64,000 nucleotides of DNA from contig QJPP01004080.1 of the NCBI GenBank assembly GCA_003996215.1, positions 1 to 64,000 of the forward strand, given 5' to 3'. Made by a program: the position numbers and the translations under genes. Origin of the DNA: Jaltomata sinuosa (Eukaryota; Streptophyta; Magnoliopsida; Solanales; Solanaceae). The number at the start of each line of letters is the position of its first letter. Positions within the stretch are counted from its first letter, which is position 1. Below, one piece after another: positions 20,148-32,932 of this stretch. A model generated the notes under the pieces. It did not search any database and was not told the origin of the DNA. It saw nothing but the letters and a program-made list of their open reading frames with translations.

Positions 20148-22912
20148 CTCCCCCTTAAATCTCCATAAAATCTTCTCTTCTTTACCTTCTTGATTGATAG
20201 ATAGTGAGGCCTAGGACTTGATTCCTTAGATTTGTTGAATTTACTCTGTCTTTACGAATTGGATTGAACAAATATCTCTGGGCGACTTTTCTTTTAATCA
20301 ATTTTGAGGGAGATTTTCACTTTAATACTCAGGTAGAGTGAAATGGGTAGGTTCCTCTATCACCTTTCCTTTCGGTGAAATATTTTGCCTTAGCACTTAA
20401 AATGTAGACGTCATTTATTGAGTTGAAGTGAAGTCTTTCTGTTATTTGCCTCGTTAAAATCTTTTTTTAGAAAAAATTCAGTGAGAAAAAGCCTAGTGAA
20501 GAAAAAAGAGTACACACATCTTCTAATACGTCTTGAGTGTTGCCTCATTAAAAATCTTATCAGGAAAATTCAATGGGACAAAACATTGGTTAAGGAAAAA
20601 AGAGTGCAACGCATATTTTACTCCTCCTGATGCAAACTTTACTTTATATCTTGGAGACGACTCATTTCAATCTTATATACCAACTTCTCAAATGTTGATG
20701 TTGGAAATGTCTTAGTGAATAAATCTGCAAGATTATCATTCGAACGGATCTGTTGAACATTTATCTCACTATTTTGTTGAAGATTATGTGTGAAACTTTT
20801 TTTTGGTGAAATATATTTCGTTCTATCTCTTTTGATGTATCCTTTCTTCAACTGAGTTATGCAAGCAATATTTTCTTCATACATTATAGTTGAAATATCC
20901 TTTTTCGATGAAAAAATACATATTTTTTAAATTTGTTGAGTCATTGATCTCTACCAAACATACTCCCAACTTACTTTATGGATGACTATTATTTTTGCAT
21001 GATTTGAAGAAGTGACAACTATTATTTACTTCATTGAACTCCAAGATATAGTTACGCTTCCATATGTAAATAAATAGCTCGTTTGAGATCGAGCTTTATG
21101 TGGATCAAATAAATATATAGCATCTGTATAATCAATCATTTTTTAATTGAATTCATTAGAATAATCTCATGTCAATGATTTCCTTAAGATATTTGAATAT
21201 ATGTTTAACAACATTCCAATTTCTTCTCGTTGGGGAGGAGATGAATCTTTCCAATAAACTTACAGCAAAATAAATATCTGATCGAATATTATTAGCAAGG
21301 TACATTAGTGCCCCAATAGCACTGAGATATGGAGTTTCATCACCAAGAAGCTCTTGATTCTTTTTTTGAGGTTGGAATATATTTTTACTTATGTCTTGTG
21401 ATTTCACAATCATCGAGATACTTAATGAATGTAATTTATCCGTGTAAAATCGTCTTAAAAACTTTTTATTGTATGTTGATTTATGGACATCTATTAAAAT
21501 TTTCAAATGCTCAAAGTATACATATGTAGTAATACGCATTGCTAGTTGCTTCATTAAAAACCTTATCAGAAAAATCTAGTGGGACAAAATCTCAGCTAAG
21601 AAAAAAACAATACAGCGCATATTATACTCCATCTGTTTAAAACATCTCTTAAATCTCATAAATGATACTTCACAGTACACAATTGCACCAATTTCACTAA
21701 AACATTGTACTTTCTAATCATTTTCATAAGATCAAAATTGATCTTTTTTATGTTAAGCGATTTCACAATCATTGGAGTACTCAATGAAATTGCTTTAAAA
21801 CCTTATAAATCCCCAAGAATTTTCATATAATCTTCATTGTCTAGCTAGACATGACAACCATTCATTATACGTATTCAAGATTTTTAGTATTACCAGACTG
21901 AAAGAACCTCATTACATCCACCACAAAAGAACACATCTCCCTACAATAATATCAGAAATTTTGCGAAAACCTTTATGCCCCACGACACAAGACGTACTTT
22001 ATATCTTATGATTTTACTTTTTGCACAATAATCAATTTGTAACCCAATGACATTATATATTGATCTTTGAACTGAAAGTTCAAATATTCACTTTTTCTAG
22101 TGAAATAAAATACTTGAATTGTGTCTTTAAATTTGACTAATCATTTATTTATTCACACTTTTTTATAGATTTAATTTAAGGTCCTCGATATCATTTATAA
22201 TGTTAGGCGCTATATTATATCAAAAATACCATCGACGATCATTTAATATCGATTCCAATATGATGTAACTTATCAAAATCTCTTCATATTCATCATTTTT
22301 ATGGTACATGAACTTTTGTTCAGGTTTTATGAAGTGTTATGTCGTGGTGCTCTTTCAAAGAACTTGCCTCATTATCGTGATCATCTTGATCATTTGCTTC
22401 TCTCTTTCTTCAAGGAGTTTTATCTTTGAAACTGATTGGTCTATCACGCTTTAGGTGTATCATAGATCTCGTCCTTCAAGGACTTCTCATTGAAACATCT
22501 TATAACATAAGGTCAACAAATGCATCTAGTAATTGATTTGCAATATTTTTCAAATGAATTATCTCTTGAATTTCAAGTTCACATTTTTTTTATGAGGATC
22601 TAGATAATTTATTTCACACATAATTTTCAGCTACTAGTCATATCTTTTTCTAATGTTAAAAAATCTAACATTTATTCTTAACCTTATTTGGGGACTCATA
22701 TTTGTGCATGATGGAGCAATTGGGTCATATACCGCACATCTAATTTTAGATGAGAATTATTTGATTTCTGGCCCAGAACCAATTGATAAAAAAAAAACCT
22801 TAGTGGCTTGATGCATACAAGTGCTGCTACATTTTAAACAGTACATCTCATATCAAATTTCTTTTGGAAAATTTATTTTTCTAAAGAATGGTTTAGATAT
22901 AATTAGAGGCAT
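20148..22912 (-). pseudogene. Ty1/Copia pol remnant, unit 1
   Basis: Minus-strand fragments of a Copia polyprotein. At 20884-20639 lies the RNase H end with NLADLFTKTFPTSTFEKLVY. At 21554-21156 lies the RT/RNase H linker with PYLSAIGALMYLANNIRSDI. At about 21850-22010 shorter pieces of RT (LDNEDYMKI, RYK.RLV) appear between stops. The order is right for a minus-strand element whose 3' LTR is at 19899-20147. Gag, protease and integrase are not recognisable and 22020-22912 is unassigned. A ~85 bp block at 20543 recurs imperfectly at 21545. Confidence 0.7.
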
Positions 22913-24582
22913 TGTCACGATTTTAATTGGGTCGTAAGTGGAACTCACACTAACCCTTCGGTGAGAGAATCAACTAACCCGAATCCAAACCTTAAACTTA
23001 ATCAATTTTAGAAAAGATAGATAAAACTAATTATTAACTTAAGTTATAAAGGACATCAACACTAATATAAATAAAAATATGTGAAAATAGTTTAACATCC
23101 CCCCCCCCCAAGAACTAAAAGTCATCGTACAAGAACTCTAATCTAAAAACAGCGTCTAAGATATTCAAAAGTACTAAAATTAGTAAATATAATAGTAAGA
23201 GTTTCATTATCTTGAAGAAGGACAACAACTCGCAGAGGATTCACGGCAGCCTGAGAAGTAGTGCTCACCCTTGGATCTATAGTCAATCGTCTAGTTTAAC
23301 CGAGGTCGCGACTCAATAAAAATAGAGTACAGAGTAATAGCAGTACAAAATATTATGTAGCGATAAATATCATAGGCTTACTCAGGTTAGAACAAGTATA
23401 TGGCCAAATCAAATAACAAATAAAAGGTAATTCGATACTTAGCATTTAATTCAGTCAACAGATAGCCATCTCAGGTCAAACCAACAACAATAATAGCAAG
23501 TTCATAAAAATCGCTGAATACAACCATAAGAACATAAGGAGTTCAGTTTCAAATCACCATTCGTGGAATCTCTGTCTACCTAACTCTAATCAACACATCT
23601 AATATCTCTAGTCTCATTTCAATTCACAATCCAGATCACCATAAATGACCATACAATAATGCAATGCTAAATAAAAGAGTGTACATACATGCTAAGGGTC
23701 TTATTTTTGTCCACTAGCCATGATCTGCAGGGGATTCTAGATGTTCATATATTATACCGGCGCGGTATTCGCTCCACAATAATCATATAAATATCCATAT
23801 CAATGTAACTAGATTTTCAGACCTATCCCTCATAGTATACAAGTTTCTCAAAAATACATTTACACTTATTCATCTCAACTCACTCATAGCTTCCTATACA
23901 TCTAGCTTATTTATTCAAGCATAACATGAAAACATATGTAATTCAAATATGTACGAAGTCCAATCACAAGTTACATAATTCAGCCACATATCATGTAATA
24001 AGATGAGTCTCACCTTCAGTTGAAATTATAACCTACACTGAGTGAAGAATTATCATTCCCAAGCTATTTCGCAGTTGTCTAGCCTTTTCCTAACTCTTTA
24101 AAATGCTCAAGGTCTATAAACAATAATTAAACAAGAGTAATTATTCATTTGCTCTTCATTTCAGGCCTTGAAAATTTAACCCATTAATTCTACCCTTAAA
24201 CGAGATTTCTAACATTCTCCAAGAGTTACTTAATCAATAACTAGCCTCATGGCATTTATAAACTCAATAATCAAAGAGTTTCTAATCAACTCGCAGAGGG
24301 TTACTGCGTTCCCTCATTTTTAGGCTGAGGGTTAATTTTCTCTCTACGTGAGAGTTATATCCTCTTTAGTAGGGGTTTAAACTTTTCAATTTCAATACTC
24401 CAATATGAAGATAACTACCACTACCTACATTATCTAACTACGTCCAGCAACACATCTTCAAGTTTTAACATACGAAAACTTCTGCTTCAATTTTTAGTTC
24501 CTTTTTCCATCTGAAAATTTCTTGTTAAAATTTTTCAATTCCGTATAAAAATGAGTTGTATATCTCAGTTTTCAATAAAAGG
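22913..24582 (-). mobile_element. LTR-like remnant, unit 1
   Basis: Begins TGTCACGATTTTAATTGGGT, which on the minus strand is a typical Gypsy LTR end (GGGTCG...TCGTGACA-like). The other end cannot be fixed before the LINE begins. There is a run of 10 C at 23100-23109. No coding region. Its first ~525 bp are missing from unit 2. Confidence 0.4.
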
Positions 24583-24632
24583 AAATTGAGGACCCTAAGT
24601 AAGCAGAGTGAAGCGATAGAAAAACTCTCCCG

Positions 24633-26357
24633 ATGGATGAAGAGATTACTAATCACCTACAAAAAAAATTCCTAACGAAAGAGGAGAAGGATGCAGTAGA
24701 GATTGAAACGCACGACATCAAAACAAGTCTGTAGGATTGTGAAGTCAGCATTCTCGGCAAGGTAATTTCAGAGAAGGAGGTGAGCTTTAAGGAGTGAAAA
24801 ATACAATGCCATTGGAATAGGGAATCCTTTCAGCCTAAGAATCAAGAAGGCCGAGAAAAATTTCTTCTAGTTTATATTCAAAAACAAAGAAAACATGAAC
24901 AAGGTTTTGTTTGGTGTTCTATGGCTATTCGATAGATATCTATTAAATGTTCACACCTGGGAACCGGAACTAAAGAGTGACTCACCTATATTCAATGTGT
25001 CTGAAATGTGGATCCAAGTATAGAGCATTCCATTGGATTGGATGTCGAGGGAGGTCGGTAGGAAGATCGGACACGCGCTAGGTGGAACTGCGAACATTGT
25101 TATTCCAAAAAATGAAACCAGCGAAAGGAGACACTTAAGAATAAAAGTGATGATAAACATAAGCAAGCCATTGCCAAGGGGTAAACTAATCAAAATTGGT
25201 TATGAAACAAAATGGGTGAAATTTAGGGATGAAAATTTACCTTTTGTAATACTAGGGCACAATGAGAAAAATTGCTTTAAAGGAGAGGAAGATGTGCATT
25301 TTGCAAGATTACAAAGCAACCAGTTTGTACTTGGATAAGGGCTAAATATCACGCGAACTCAATTAAACCAACAAGACGCTTTGGAAGGGCAGGGGAGTTT
25401 GATGGTTCTGATCAAAGTAATGTATCAGCGAATATGAGGAACGGAGGGATAATACCAGATAAAAACTACTAAATGTTGTCGAAGGTAAGGGTTCTTATGA
25501 AACTCAACCCATGTCAGGGGTTGGGAGGAGTTAATAAAGCTGTAATTCAAATGTCACAAGGAGGAAAAACTCTTAATTATTTTGGTGAACCTGTTGCATT
25601 TTCAAAACTTTCCGGAGAGGTGAAAAATATAATACGTAGCCATCAAAAAAATTCCACATTTGCGAACACAAACAACGAGATGACTGGCCATATTGAAGGG
25701 GCAAAAGAAGGAGCCGCTGAAAAAGTTTTAAATGCTGAAATAGACCCCTTAATGATAGAGTATCTTGCTGCAAGTTTGGAGCAATTTGAAGGAATGGATG
25801 AAACCATGTTTGCTGACACACCTGAGGAAGGGAAACTAGAGAACTATTTTTCTTATCGAAAATAAAGGATCTGGGAGCTTATATAGATGAAGCTAACCTT
25901 GAAAGTTACAAAAAATATGCTGCAGATGCAGAAAAGCACGCTGGAAAGCTAGCAGAACAAGCTGAAATGGAAAAAAAATGATAACGGGAGCAAGTGAACA
26001 GAATACCAAGGTAAGCCCTTCTGATCTCGGGGAAGAAGTTAATATTACTTTTCAACCTGCGATGCACTTCAAATTTAATTCTGTTAAGGAGGTTAACAAT
26101 TACATCTACCCATCCAATGGTAAATACAAAGAAGGGAAGGAAAGAAGAAGCTAGAAATGTTTGGCTCAGAAGGTAGCGAATCTTGACGGTGAAAGCTCTA
26201 AGAATGTGGGTGAGGTAAATGGAAATCTGATTGTGGTAGCTATAGCAGAATAAGGTATACAATCTATTGGAAAGAAACGTAAAGGTCATATCACTGGAAC
26301 GATAGTAGTGGAAAACAAGAAACAAAAAAATGTGATGGAGAAGGAGGTCGGCCCTAA
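24633..26357 (+). pseudogene. LINE ORF1 (nucleic-acid-binding), unit 1
   Basis: Degraded ORF1 of a plant L1-type LINE, starting at ATGGATGAAG. The best frames are 25033-25338 (DWMSREVGRKIGHALG..., a DUF4283-type region followed by the zinc-knuckle position GHNEKNC) and 25473-25865. The first part is interrupted by stops. Compared with unit 2, 15 bp covering the first Cys of the zinc knuckle are deleted, so the CCHC motif is lost. Confidence 0.7.
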
Positions 26358-27819
26358 ATGGCTTCTTTCCTCTCGATGAAGACTTTAGTGTGGAATTGTC
26401 GAGGTTGGGGGGAGGGTCCTTGACAACTCCCTTTTTGAAGGAGACAATACATTTACACTCTTCGAGTATGATATTTTTAAGCAAAACTAAGAATCGAGAA
26501 AGAGTGGTGTCAAGAATTCAAAGGCAACTAAATATGACGCATGCTATCACAGTGGATCCAATAGAATTAGCTGGAGGACTATGCTTGTTTTGGAACGATG
26601 ATGTCCAGGTATGTCAATCTCAATCCTCCTCCTTTTATATTGAAACTTTTATACATGATGTGGTTTCTGATTATAAGTATTGGTGTGTATTTATCTATCT
26701 AAGTACTGATAAAGCCACATGTCAAATTCAATTGCAAGAACTAGCTCTAAGATCAAATAGTTGGGGTTCTCTTTGGGTTATGGCAGGAGACTTTAATGAT
26801 ATAATTGATAACTCAGAGAAATCAGGGGGTAGGATTAGAGAGACTAGTTTTTTTAGAGACTTTATAGACATTTTATGGGATATCGGAGCAGTAGATCTAG
26901 GCTTTAAGGGAAAATCGTGGATGTGGTGGCGTTTTAGAGAAAATGATGGTCTTGTCCAAAAAAGACTTGATAAAGTTATAGGTTCCTCGGGGTGGAGTCT
27001 AGAATTTTTTCAAGCTAATATTCTTCACTTAGAAATGGAGGCCTCTGACCATACAGCTTTGCTGAATACGGAACCTAGTTTCCAAAAAAGAAGAAAATAT
27101 TTTATTTCGACAAAAGATGGAGTGAAAAGGAAGAAGTGAATTTGACTGTAGCTCAAACATGGAACAGGAATTCAAAGGGTAGCAAAGAGTCGAAAGTAAG
27201 TTTTAAATTGAAAAATTATAAGTTCGCACTACTAGCTAGGCTTCGAGGGGGCAAGAAAATTCTAAGAAAAATATAGAAGAGATTAAGGATAGAATTGTTG
27301 AGCTTAAAAATGACCCTAGCATTTTTGACATAAATAAGTTGAGGTTACTTCAGAAAGAATTAGGAAAGGCGTATAAGGATGGAGAAGCCTAATGGAAGCA
27401 AAAATTTAGAGCGTTATGGCTTCAGGAAGGTGATAAGAATACCTCTTTTTTTTTCATATGAAGACCATCCAGAGGCGTAAATGTAATAGAATTAAAGATT
27501 TTCAATTAGAAAATGGACACTGGATCTTCGAACATAAAGATATTGTAATTAAAATAGAAAGATTCTATAAGAACCTTTTCACTACTTCACGACCTTGCAG
27601 CTGCGACCCTATTCTGAATTTAATTCATCCTTTAGTTGATAGTTCTATTAACGATAGGCTTATTAGAGATGTCACGAATGATGAAGTTAAAAAAAGTTGA
27701 TTTTGATATGCACCCTTTAGAAGCTCTTGAGGTGGATGGTATGACTCCATTCTTCTTTCAAAAATATTGAAATATTTTATCAAGTGATATTTGTGAAGCG
27801 GTTAAAAGTTTCTTTCATT
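26358..27819 (+). pseudogene. LINE ORF2 5' part (endonuclease), unit 1
   Basis: Starts ATGGCTTC at 26358. Apurinic-type endonuclease motifs appear across two frames: WNCRGWG, then LSKTKNRERVV, GGLCLFW, GDFNDIID and EASDHTALL. The usual catalytic Glu of the SETK-type motif is Lys here (SKTK), while the SDH motif is kept. The linker follows at 27130-27700 with frame breaks. The sequence stops at 27819 at the duplication junction, before the RT domain, so this copy is truncated. Confidence 0.8.
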
Positions 27820-28151
27820 AAAGTGTTGGACTTAAAGTTGAGGGTTATCGGATTTGGGCTAAAGTGTCGGGCTTGAGTAATTATAATATGCTAAAGTAAG
27901 TTCATAATTAAAATGTAATAAAATAATTATATTTTATTTATAAATAATATATAAATAATTATAAAATTTGTATATATAAATTTGGTTATTTTTGTGATTT
28001 TTTTTAGTAAAATCATAACCAAATCAAATAATATCGATTTTTAAAATTCAAAACCAAATCATACCAAATTAAACCAAATATCGATTTTTTTAATCGGTTT
28101 GGTTTAGTTTGTGGTTTGGTTTGGCTTTTCACCAAATCGTGAACAACCCTA
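27820..28151. mobile_element. Truncated 3' end of the hAT element, unit 2
   Basis: Duplicate of 12172-12503, the last 332 bp of the hAT element, including its right terminal repeat. The adjacent GCTCAACC at 28152-28159 is the copied target duplication. The left half is absent, so this fragment came with the segmental duplication and not by transposition. Confidence 0.85.
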
Positions 28152-28293
28152 GCTCAACCCACCCACCCCATGGATTTTGTCGTTTATGATTCACCTGATA
28201 AACTCCAGTGTCAAAAGTGTAATTTACACTTAAGTCTTTTTTCTCGACAAGGGGTATTAGGTTTCAGACCAGGGAGGTTTGATTGCGTTGGAC

Positions 28294-31200
28294 ATGGCGG
28301 TACCGGCAGAGATGGCGGCGGGAGTAGGAACGCTGAAAACCGTAAGGATATATGTTGGTGGTTTAGGTGAAAGTGTGACGGCTGAGGATTTGAACAAGAC
28401 ATTCTCAACACCACAACTCGGGAAAGTGGAATCTATGGACATCGTTCGAACCAAAGGCCGCAGCTTTGCTTACTTGGATTTACTTCCTTCTTCCGACAAA
28501 TCCTTACCCAAGCTTTTCAGCACGGTATAAATCTCACTTTGATTCTACATACTATCTTTGCAGTTTCTTCATAGAAACTAGCTCATTTCTTTCTATATGC
28601 TAAATTGCCTGTTTTCATTGCATAGATATAAGAATTGGTAACAAATAGCGTGAATATAATAGCCGGTACCTTGGTTGCCGAAGGAGGTTAAGAACCAGGA
28701 TAAAGACTCCTAACTTATTTAGCAATGCTCTATGCGTGTCAGATGGTAGGAGTGAGTGTAGAAATGCAAGTATAGTTTAGAGCTTTTGTGAAGCAAGTAG
28801 CCCAACTCTTGTCAGTAAATGCAGCATCTTGATAGCTATTCATTACACCCTTCCCTTCGGTGTTGCAAGACATTACTGTATGTTGTTTCTCTGTGGTGGC
28901 AATCTGTTCGGCCTTGTAACGATTAGTATCACATTCTATCAAAGTGTTTCTCTGGTTTTAGGATGACTTCATCAATTTGCAGGAAGTGAACCAAGTCTTT
29001 CCTTCTAGAATCTACTCCTAAAGTGACATATTGGAAATTGAAGTTATTCATTTCTTCTTGACTTGCCTTTGACATTTGTCGTGACTTTAAAGGAAGGTTG
29101 GGTTGGATGAACTAACTTGAGATGTTACAATGCACTATCAGCATTCCTGGTATAGTGATTGAGTAATATTAGGCACATCATAAGATACCACAACTTTTGG
29201 TGTTTTATGATTCACCTCTGAATAATGAGTAGGAAGTTCGATCCTTTTTATTTTATCTTCTCAGTGAACTGGCACACTTGGCTGTCCACATTTGGGATTA
29301 GGAATGTGATCAAAAGGGCATGCCCTTCTCCCCGTCTCTAAGTGTCTGATCCACCGGTTCACTGGGAACCATGGGGTTCTTTTTTTCATTGTTAAAAAAG
29401 GTCTTTGTTTGGTATGAGTGAGATCCCTTCCACTCGGTATTCCCGGATTCAATAATGGACTTTCCTTGCAAGTGTTGGGTTGCCAAAAGGAATTTTGGGA
29501 AAGAAAAAAAAGGTAGCATTGGCACTGAATGAGAATGTTTGAAATCAGTAGACTGAAATGGTCTCAGGAAGCCGGTCAAAGGTTGCCTAAGAACAAGTCA
29601 AAACTATGTACTTTGACAGTCACATTGTTGCTTTTGGATCGCTTATTGAAGATTGAATCTCCTTCACTGCGGCAGCTATTCTCCATGGTGAACTCCAATA
29701 TTTGGAAATGTAGCGCGCCAAAGATCAGTGACGTTGGCATGATAAGTGTGGGAAGTCGATAGTGTACTCGATGATTGAAGGACTTGTTTACTTGCATTAA
29801 CTTCCCATTTTCTGCTGCTATATACCGAGATCAGTACAGTAAAAATTACAAGAAAAAGAACTTGTGGAGTGAGCTAATTCACATATTCAATATATTAGGG
29901 AGATTTTGAGTTGTCTATTGAATACTTCAGTTTAAAGGTAGACTTTTTCTCTTTTTGGAGATAAGTAGGCTCAATGGTTGGAAAAGTAACCTGATTTATC
30001 AAAAAGAAGTTATTGAAAAAAGCTAACTTATTTTGATAATGAGAAAGGCAAAATTAAGGTTTTTGTCTGAAAAAATATTCCTACTTTAGAGTGTTTAACT
30101 GTCTGTAATGTTGAAAAAATGTCTCTTTAAGGATGTAAATATTTCTGCATCTGCTGCATTGCTCCTCAATTTTAATCTGGGCATACCATACACGTTTCAT
30201 TTTCACTATTTATGACTAGCTAATACCCCCTACATGTGCGCACCCACGCTATCACTTGCCATTTACTTCTATGTCCAGCCAACATTGTAAAATGATCCAA
30301 GAAATGGTGTGTTCAACCGGAAAAAGGCTTCGAGACCATTCCACCTATTCTGAAACAGCGGTTAGGTACAGCTTCATTGAGACATTTAAAGCTGAATAGA
30401 AATGATTTGCTTTTGTTTGACTCACTTTTACTGAACTATGTTTTCTTTGTCCAAACATAAATCTCTCTTCTTTTTAGTGCCTACTGTTGGCTATTGTATA
30501 AGGTTTTCCTTATGTGTAATTTATATAATCATGTTGACTTACAACAACAATAAACACTCTACACAATGTATTACCTTGATGCTTAGTGGTGCTAATTGAA
30601 TTTGATCCGCAGTATAACGGATGCATGTGGAAAGGGGGGAGGCTTAGAATAGAGAAGGCAAAGGAACATTTTTTTCTTCGTTTGAATCGTGAGTGGGAAG
30701 AAGATGCTACACTTGCGACTGCTTCGACCCATCTTCCCATTACTGCAGCTGAAATGACGAACTCCTTGAAAAGTCAGAAGAAAGGCTCCAAGTTGGATGA
30801 AGCGCAGATTCGGATTTACTTCCCAAAGTTAGGAAAGGTAAAGCTTTCTTTACTGTGCTTGGTTGTGACATGCTTCCCTGGATACAATTATTCTTGGATT
30901 CTGTATGGTGGGAAAGGTGACTGCATGGTTTACATTTGAATGCTATCTCATTTAGTAAGGCCTATGCTTCTAATCATGCTTCTGGAATCTCTTTATGCAG
31001 ATAAAACCAGTGTCTCTTAGAGGAACTGGCAAGCACAAATACAGTTTTCAGCGAGTGGAAGTTCCTTCTTTACCTATCCATTTTTGTGATTGTGAAGAGC
31101 ACGCTGGTCCTCCTTGTACAGCTAAGCAAAAGTCACTTGGTAATTATGACTCAAAGGATGGTGGAATGGATGAGAAAGAGCTGAACATTATGAATTCAGT

Positions 31201-32669
31201 GTTGAACAGAATTTTTGAGAGGGAGAACTACTCCGAGCAAGTTCCTAGGGATTTTGAATTATCTAAGGAACTTCGAAGCTCAAATGGTACAGTTGATCAT
31301 TTGCAGAATGACAAGAATCTAGTCAACCAAGAAATGGGAGATGATGATAACCTCATTCTCAATTTGGTGGCTGGTGCAAATGATAGAACCACCATGGTAA
31401 AAGATCCAATCCAGGAAGCAATGACAGCTACTCAGGCTAATAAGGATTTTGTCGACCAAGAAATGGATGACGATGATGATAACCTTATTATCAATGTAGT
31501 GGCCGGTGCAAATGATAAAACCACTATGTTCAAAGATCCAACCCAGGAAGCAATCACAGCTATTCAGGTTCATATTCTGTTATGTTCTGCTTTGATGTTC
31601 CCTGTTCTTCTTAAACAAGGTATTAGTATCTTAGTTTTCTTGTTCCTTTTTGTGTGTGTCGTGTGCGCAGAATTCACTATCCAAGGAATCACGACTTGCT
31701 ACAGATAAACAAAAGCAAGGAAGGAAGATGTCCTCAAACAGAAAGAGAAAAGCACCTTCAGAGGATGAAGATGGCGAGGCACATACTTTGCTGTCTAAAC
31801 CTGAAGCAAAGCGGAGTTTGGAGGCTCTTATTTGTGATAAAACAGATGTGTGTCCAACAGAAGTCAAACCAGGTAGCCAACCATCAAATAGAAGTGCCAA
31901 ATTCCCAAAGAAGTCTCCATGGAAAGATCTAGTTAGTGCGAGTAGTGGTGCTACATTCAGTGTATTAGATATTTTGCCGAGTGTTATTCCTGGTAAAGAG
32001 ATGCAGTCTGGCTCTGATGGTGTTAGTGAGTCCTACTTCTCTGGCAAAAGAGATGAAGTATCAAACGATGAGAAAATATCAGATCAGCATGAAGAGCTGG
32101 ATAAAGTTGAATCTGAAGATGAAGTATCAAAAGATGAGAAAGTATCAGATCAGCATGAAGAGCTGAATAAAGATGAATCTGAAGATGAAGTATCAAGCGA
32201 TGAGAAAGTATCAGATCAGCATGAAGAGCTGGATAAAGTTGAATCTGAAGATGAAGTATCAAAAGATGAGAAAGTATCAGATCAGCATGAAGAGCTGGAT
32301 AAAGTTGAATCTGAAGATGAAGTCTCAAAAGATGAGAAAGTATCAAATCAGCATGAAGAGCTGGATAAAATAGCTGAAGATCCAACTGACAATTTAGATG
32401 GCCCTGTAGATATTTATGTCAGAGGTGCTGCATGGCGACAAAAATCTTCATGGACAGAATTGGTTACTGATGCCACCAGAAGTTCTTTCAGCATTTCGCA
32501 AATTCTGCCTGGTGCAAGTCTTCCAAAACCAGAGTTGCCAGTGATGGAAGAGACTGGAAAAGCACAAAAATCTAACAGCATGGATAAAAGTGATTCCCAA
32601 GAAGTTTCTATATCTCATGAAGGGACCAAGCCGATGCCCTTGGAACTTACAGTGGGAATGTTGTCATAG
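28294..32669 (+). CDS. ROS3: RRM protein, ROS3-like, copy 2 (four exons)
   Basis: Exons 28294-28524, 30613-30837, 31001-31567 and 31671-32669 give a predicted 673-residue product that appears identical to copy 1, with the same RRM, acidic repeats, basic RKRK and duplicated (S/P)W-LV motifs. The visible differences are intronic, for example a 1 bp deletion near 30247 in intron 1 and GTAAAG in place of GTACAG at the exon 2 donor. Upstream, only about 474 bp are shared with copy 1; beyond 27820 the flank is the truncated LINE of unit 1, so distal promoter elements of copy 1 are missing. The C-terminal frame break is the same. Whether both copies are expressed cannot be told from sequence. Confidence 0.75.
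31310..31567 (+). repeat. Two 43-residue coding repeats in exon 3, copy 2
   Basis: Same two acidic blocks as in copy 1, ending at the exon 3 donor. Confidence 0.8.
32052..32381 (+). repeat. Five 66 bp tandem coding repeats in exon 4, copy 2
   Basis: Same five 22-residue units in the same order and with the same variants as in copy 1, so no unit was gained or lost since the copies last shared sequence. Confidence 0.9.
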
Positions 32670-32932
32670 TAGATGAGCAGAATAATGTTCATTTCAGTAA
32701 AGAGCTTCCAGTGTTGGACAACTATCAGCAGAAAGGAAAAATAAAGAATGAAGCCAGTTCTGCAACTCCCGAAAAGGAACACCTATCTGCACCAAAACAA
32801 GCATTTGTAGGAGATACTAACTACAGCGAAACTTGTTCTTTCATGAGGAATGCTGCTTCAATGAAAGAGTGGACGAAAACAAAAGCAGCACTAAGTGGGT
32901 CTCTCAAGAAGAAGTCTAACGAGAAAAAGTAG
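32621..32932 (+). pseudogene. Out-of-frame C-terminal segment of ROS3-like copy 2
   Basis: Equivalent of 16974-17285: the MRNAASMKEW-containing tail lies in a different frame from exon 4 and ends at the TAG at 32930-32932. The identical break means it predates the duplication or was spread between the copies by conversion. Confidence 0.65.

Larger units (their letters stand above)
12172..27819 (+). repeat. Tandem duplication unit 1 (~15.6 kb)
   Basis: Starts at AAAGTGTTGG (12172) and ends at TTTCATT (27819), where unit 2 begins with the same AAAGTGTTGG. The two units run in the same direction at an offset of 15648, falling to 15647 after a 1 bp deletion near 14600. From 12172 to about 17880 only a handful of differences from unit 2 were seen; beyond that, differences are roughly a few percent and include indels. 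Contents: hAT 3' end, ROS3-like gene, MITE with foldback element, Copia remnant, LTR-like remnant, LINE 5' part. Confidence 0.95.

Noticed and set aside
25573..25821. Minus-strand open frame over LINE ORF1
   Set aside because: Antisense shadow of the ORF1 coding frame.
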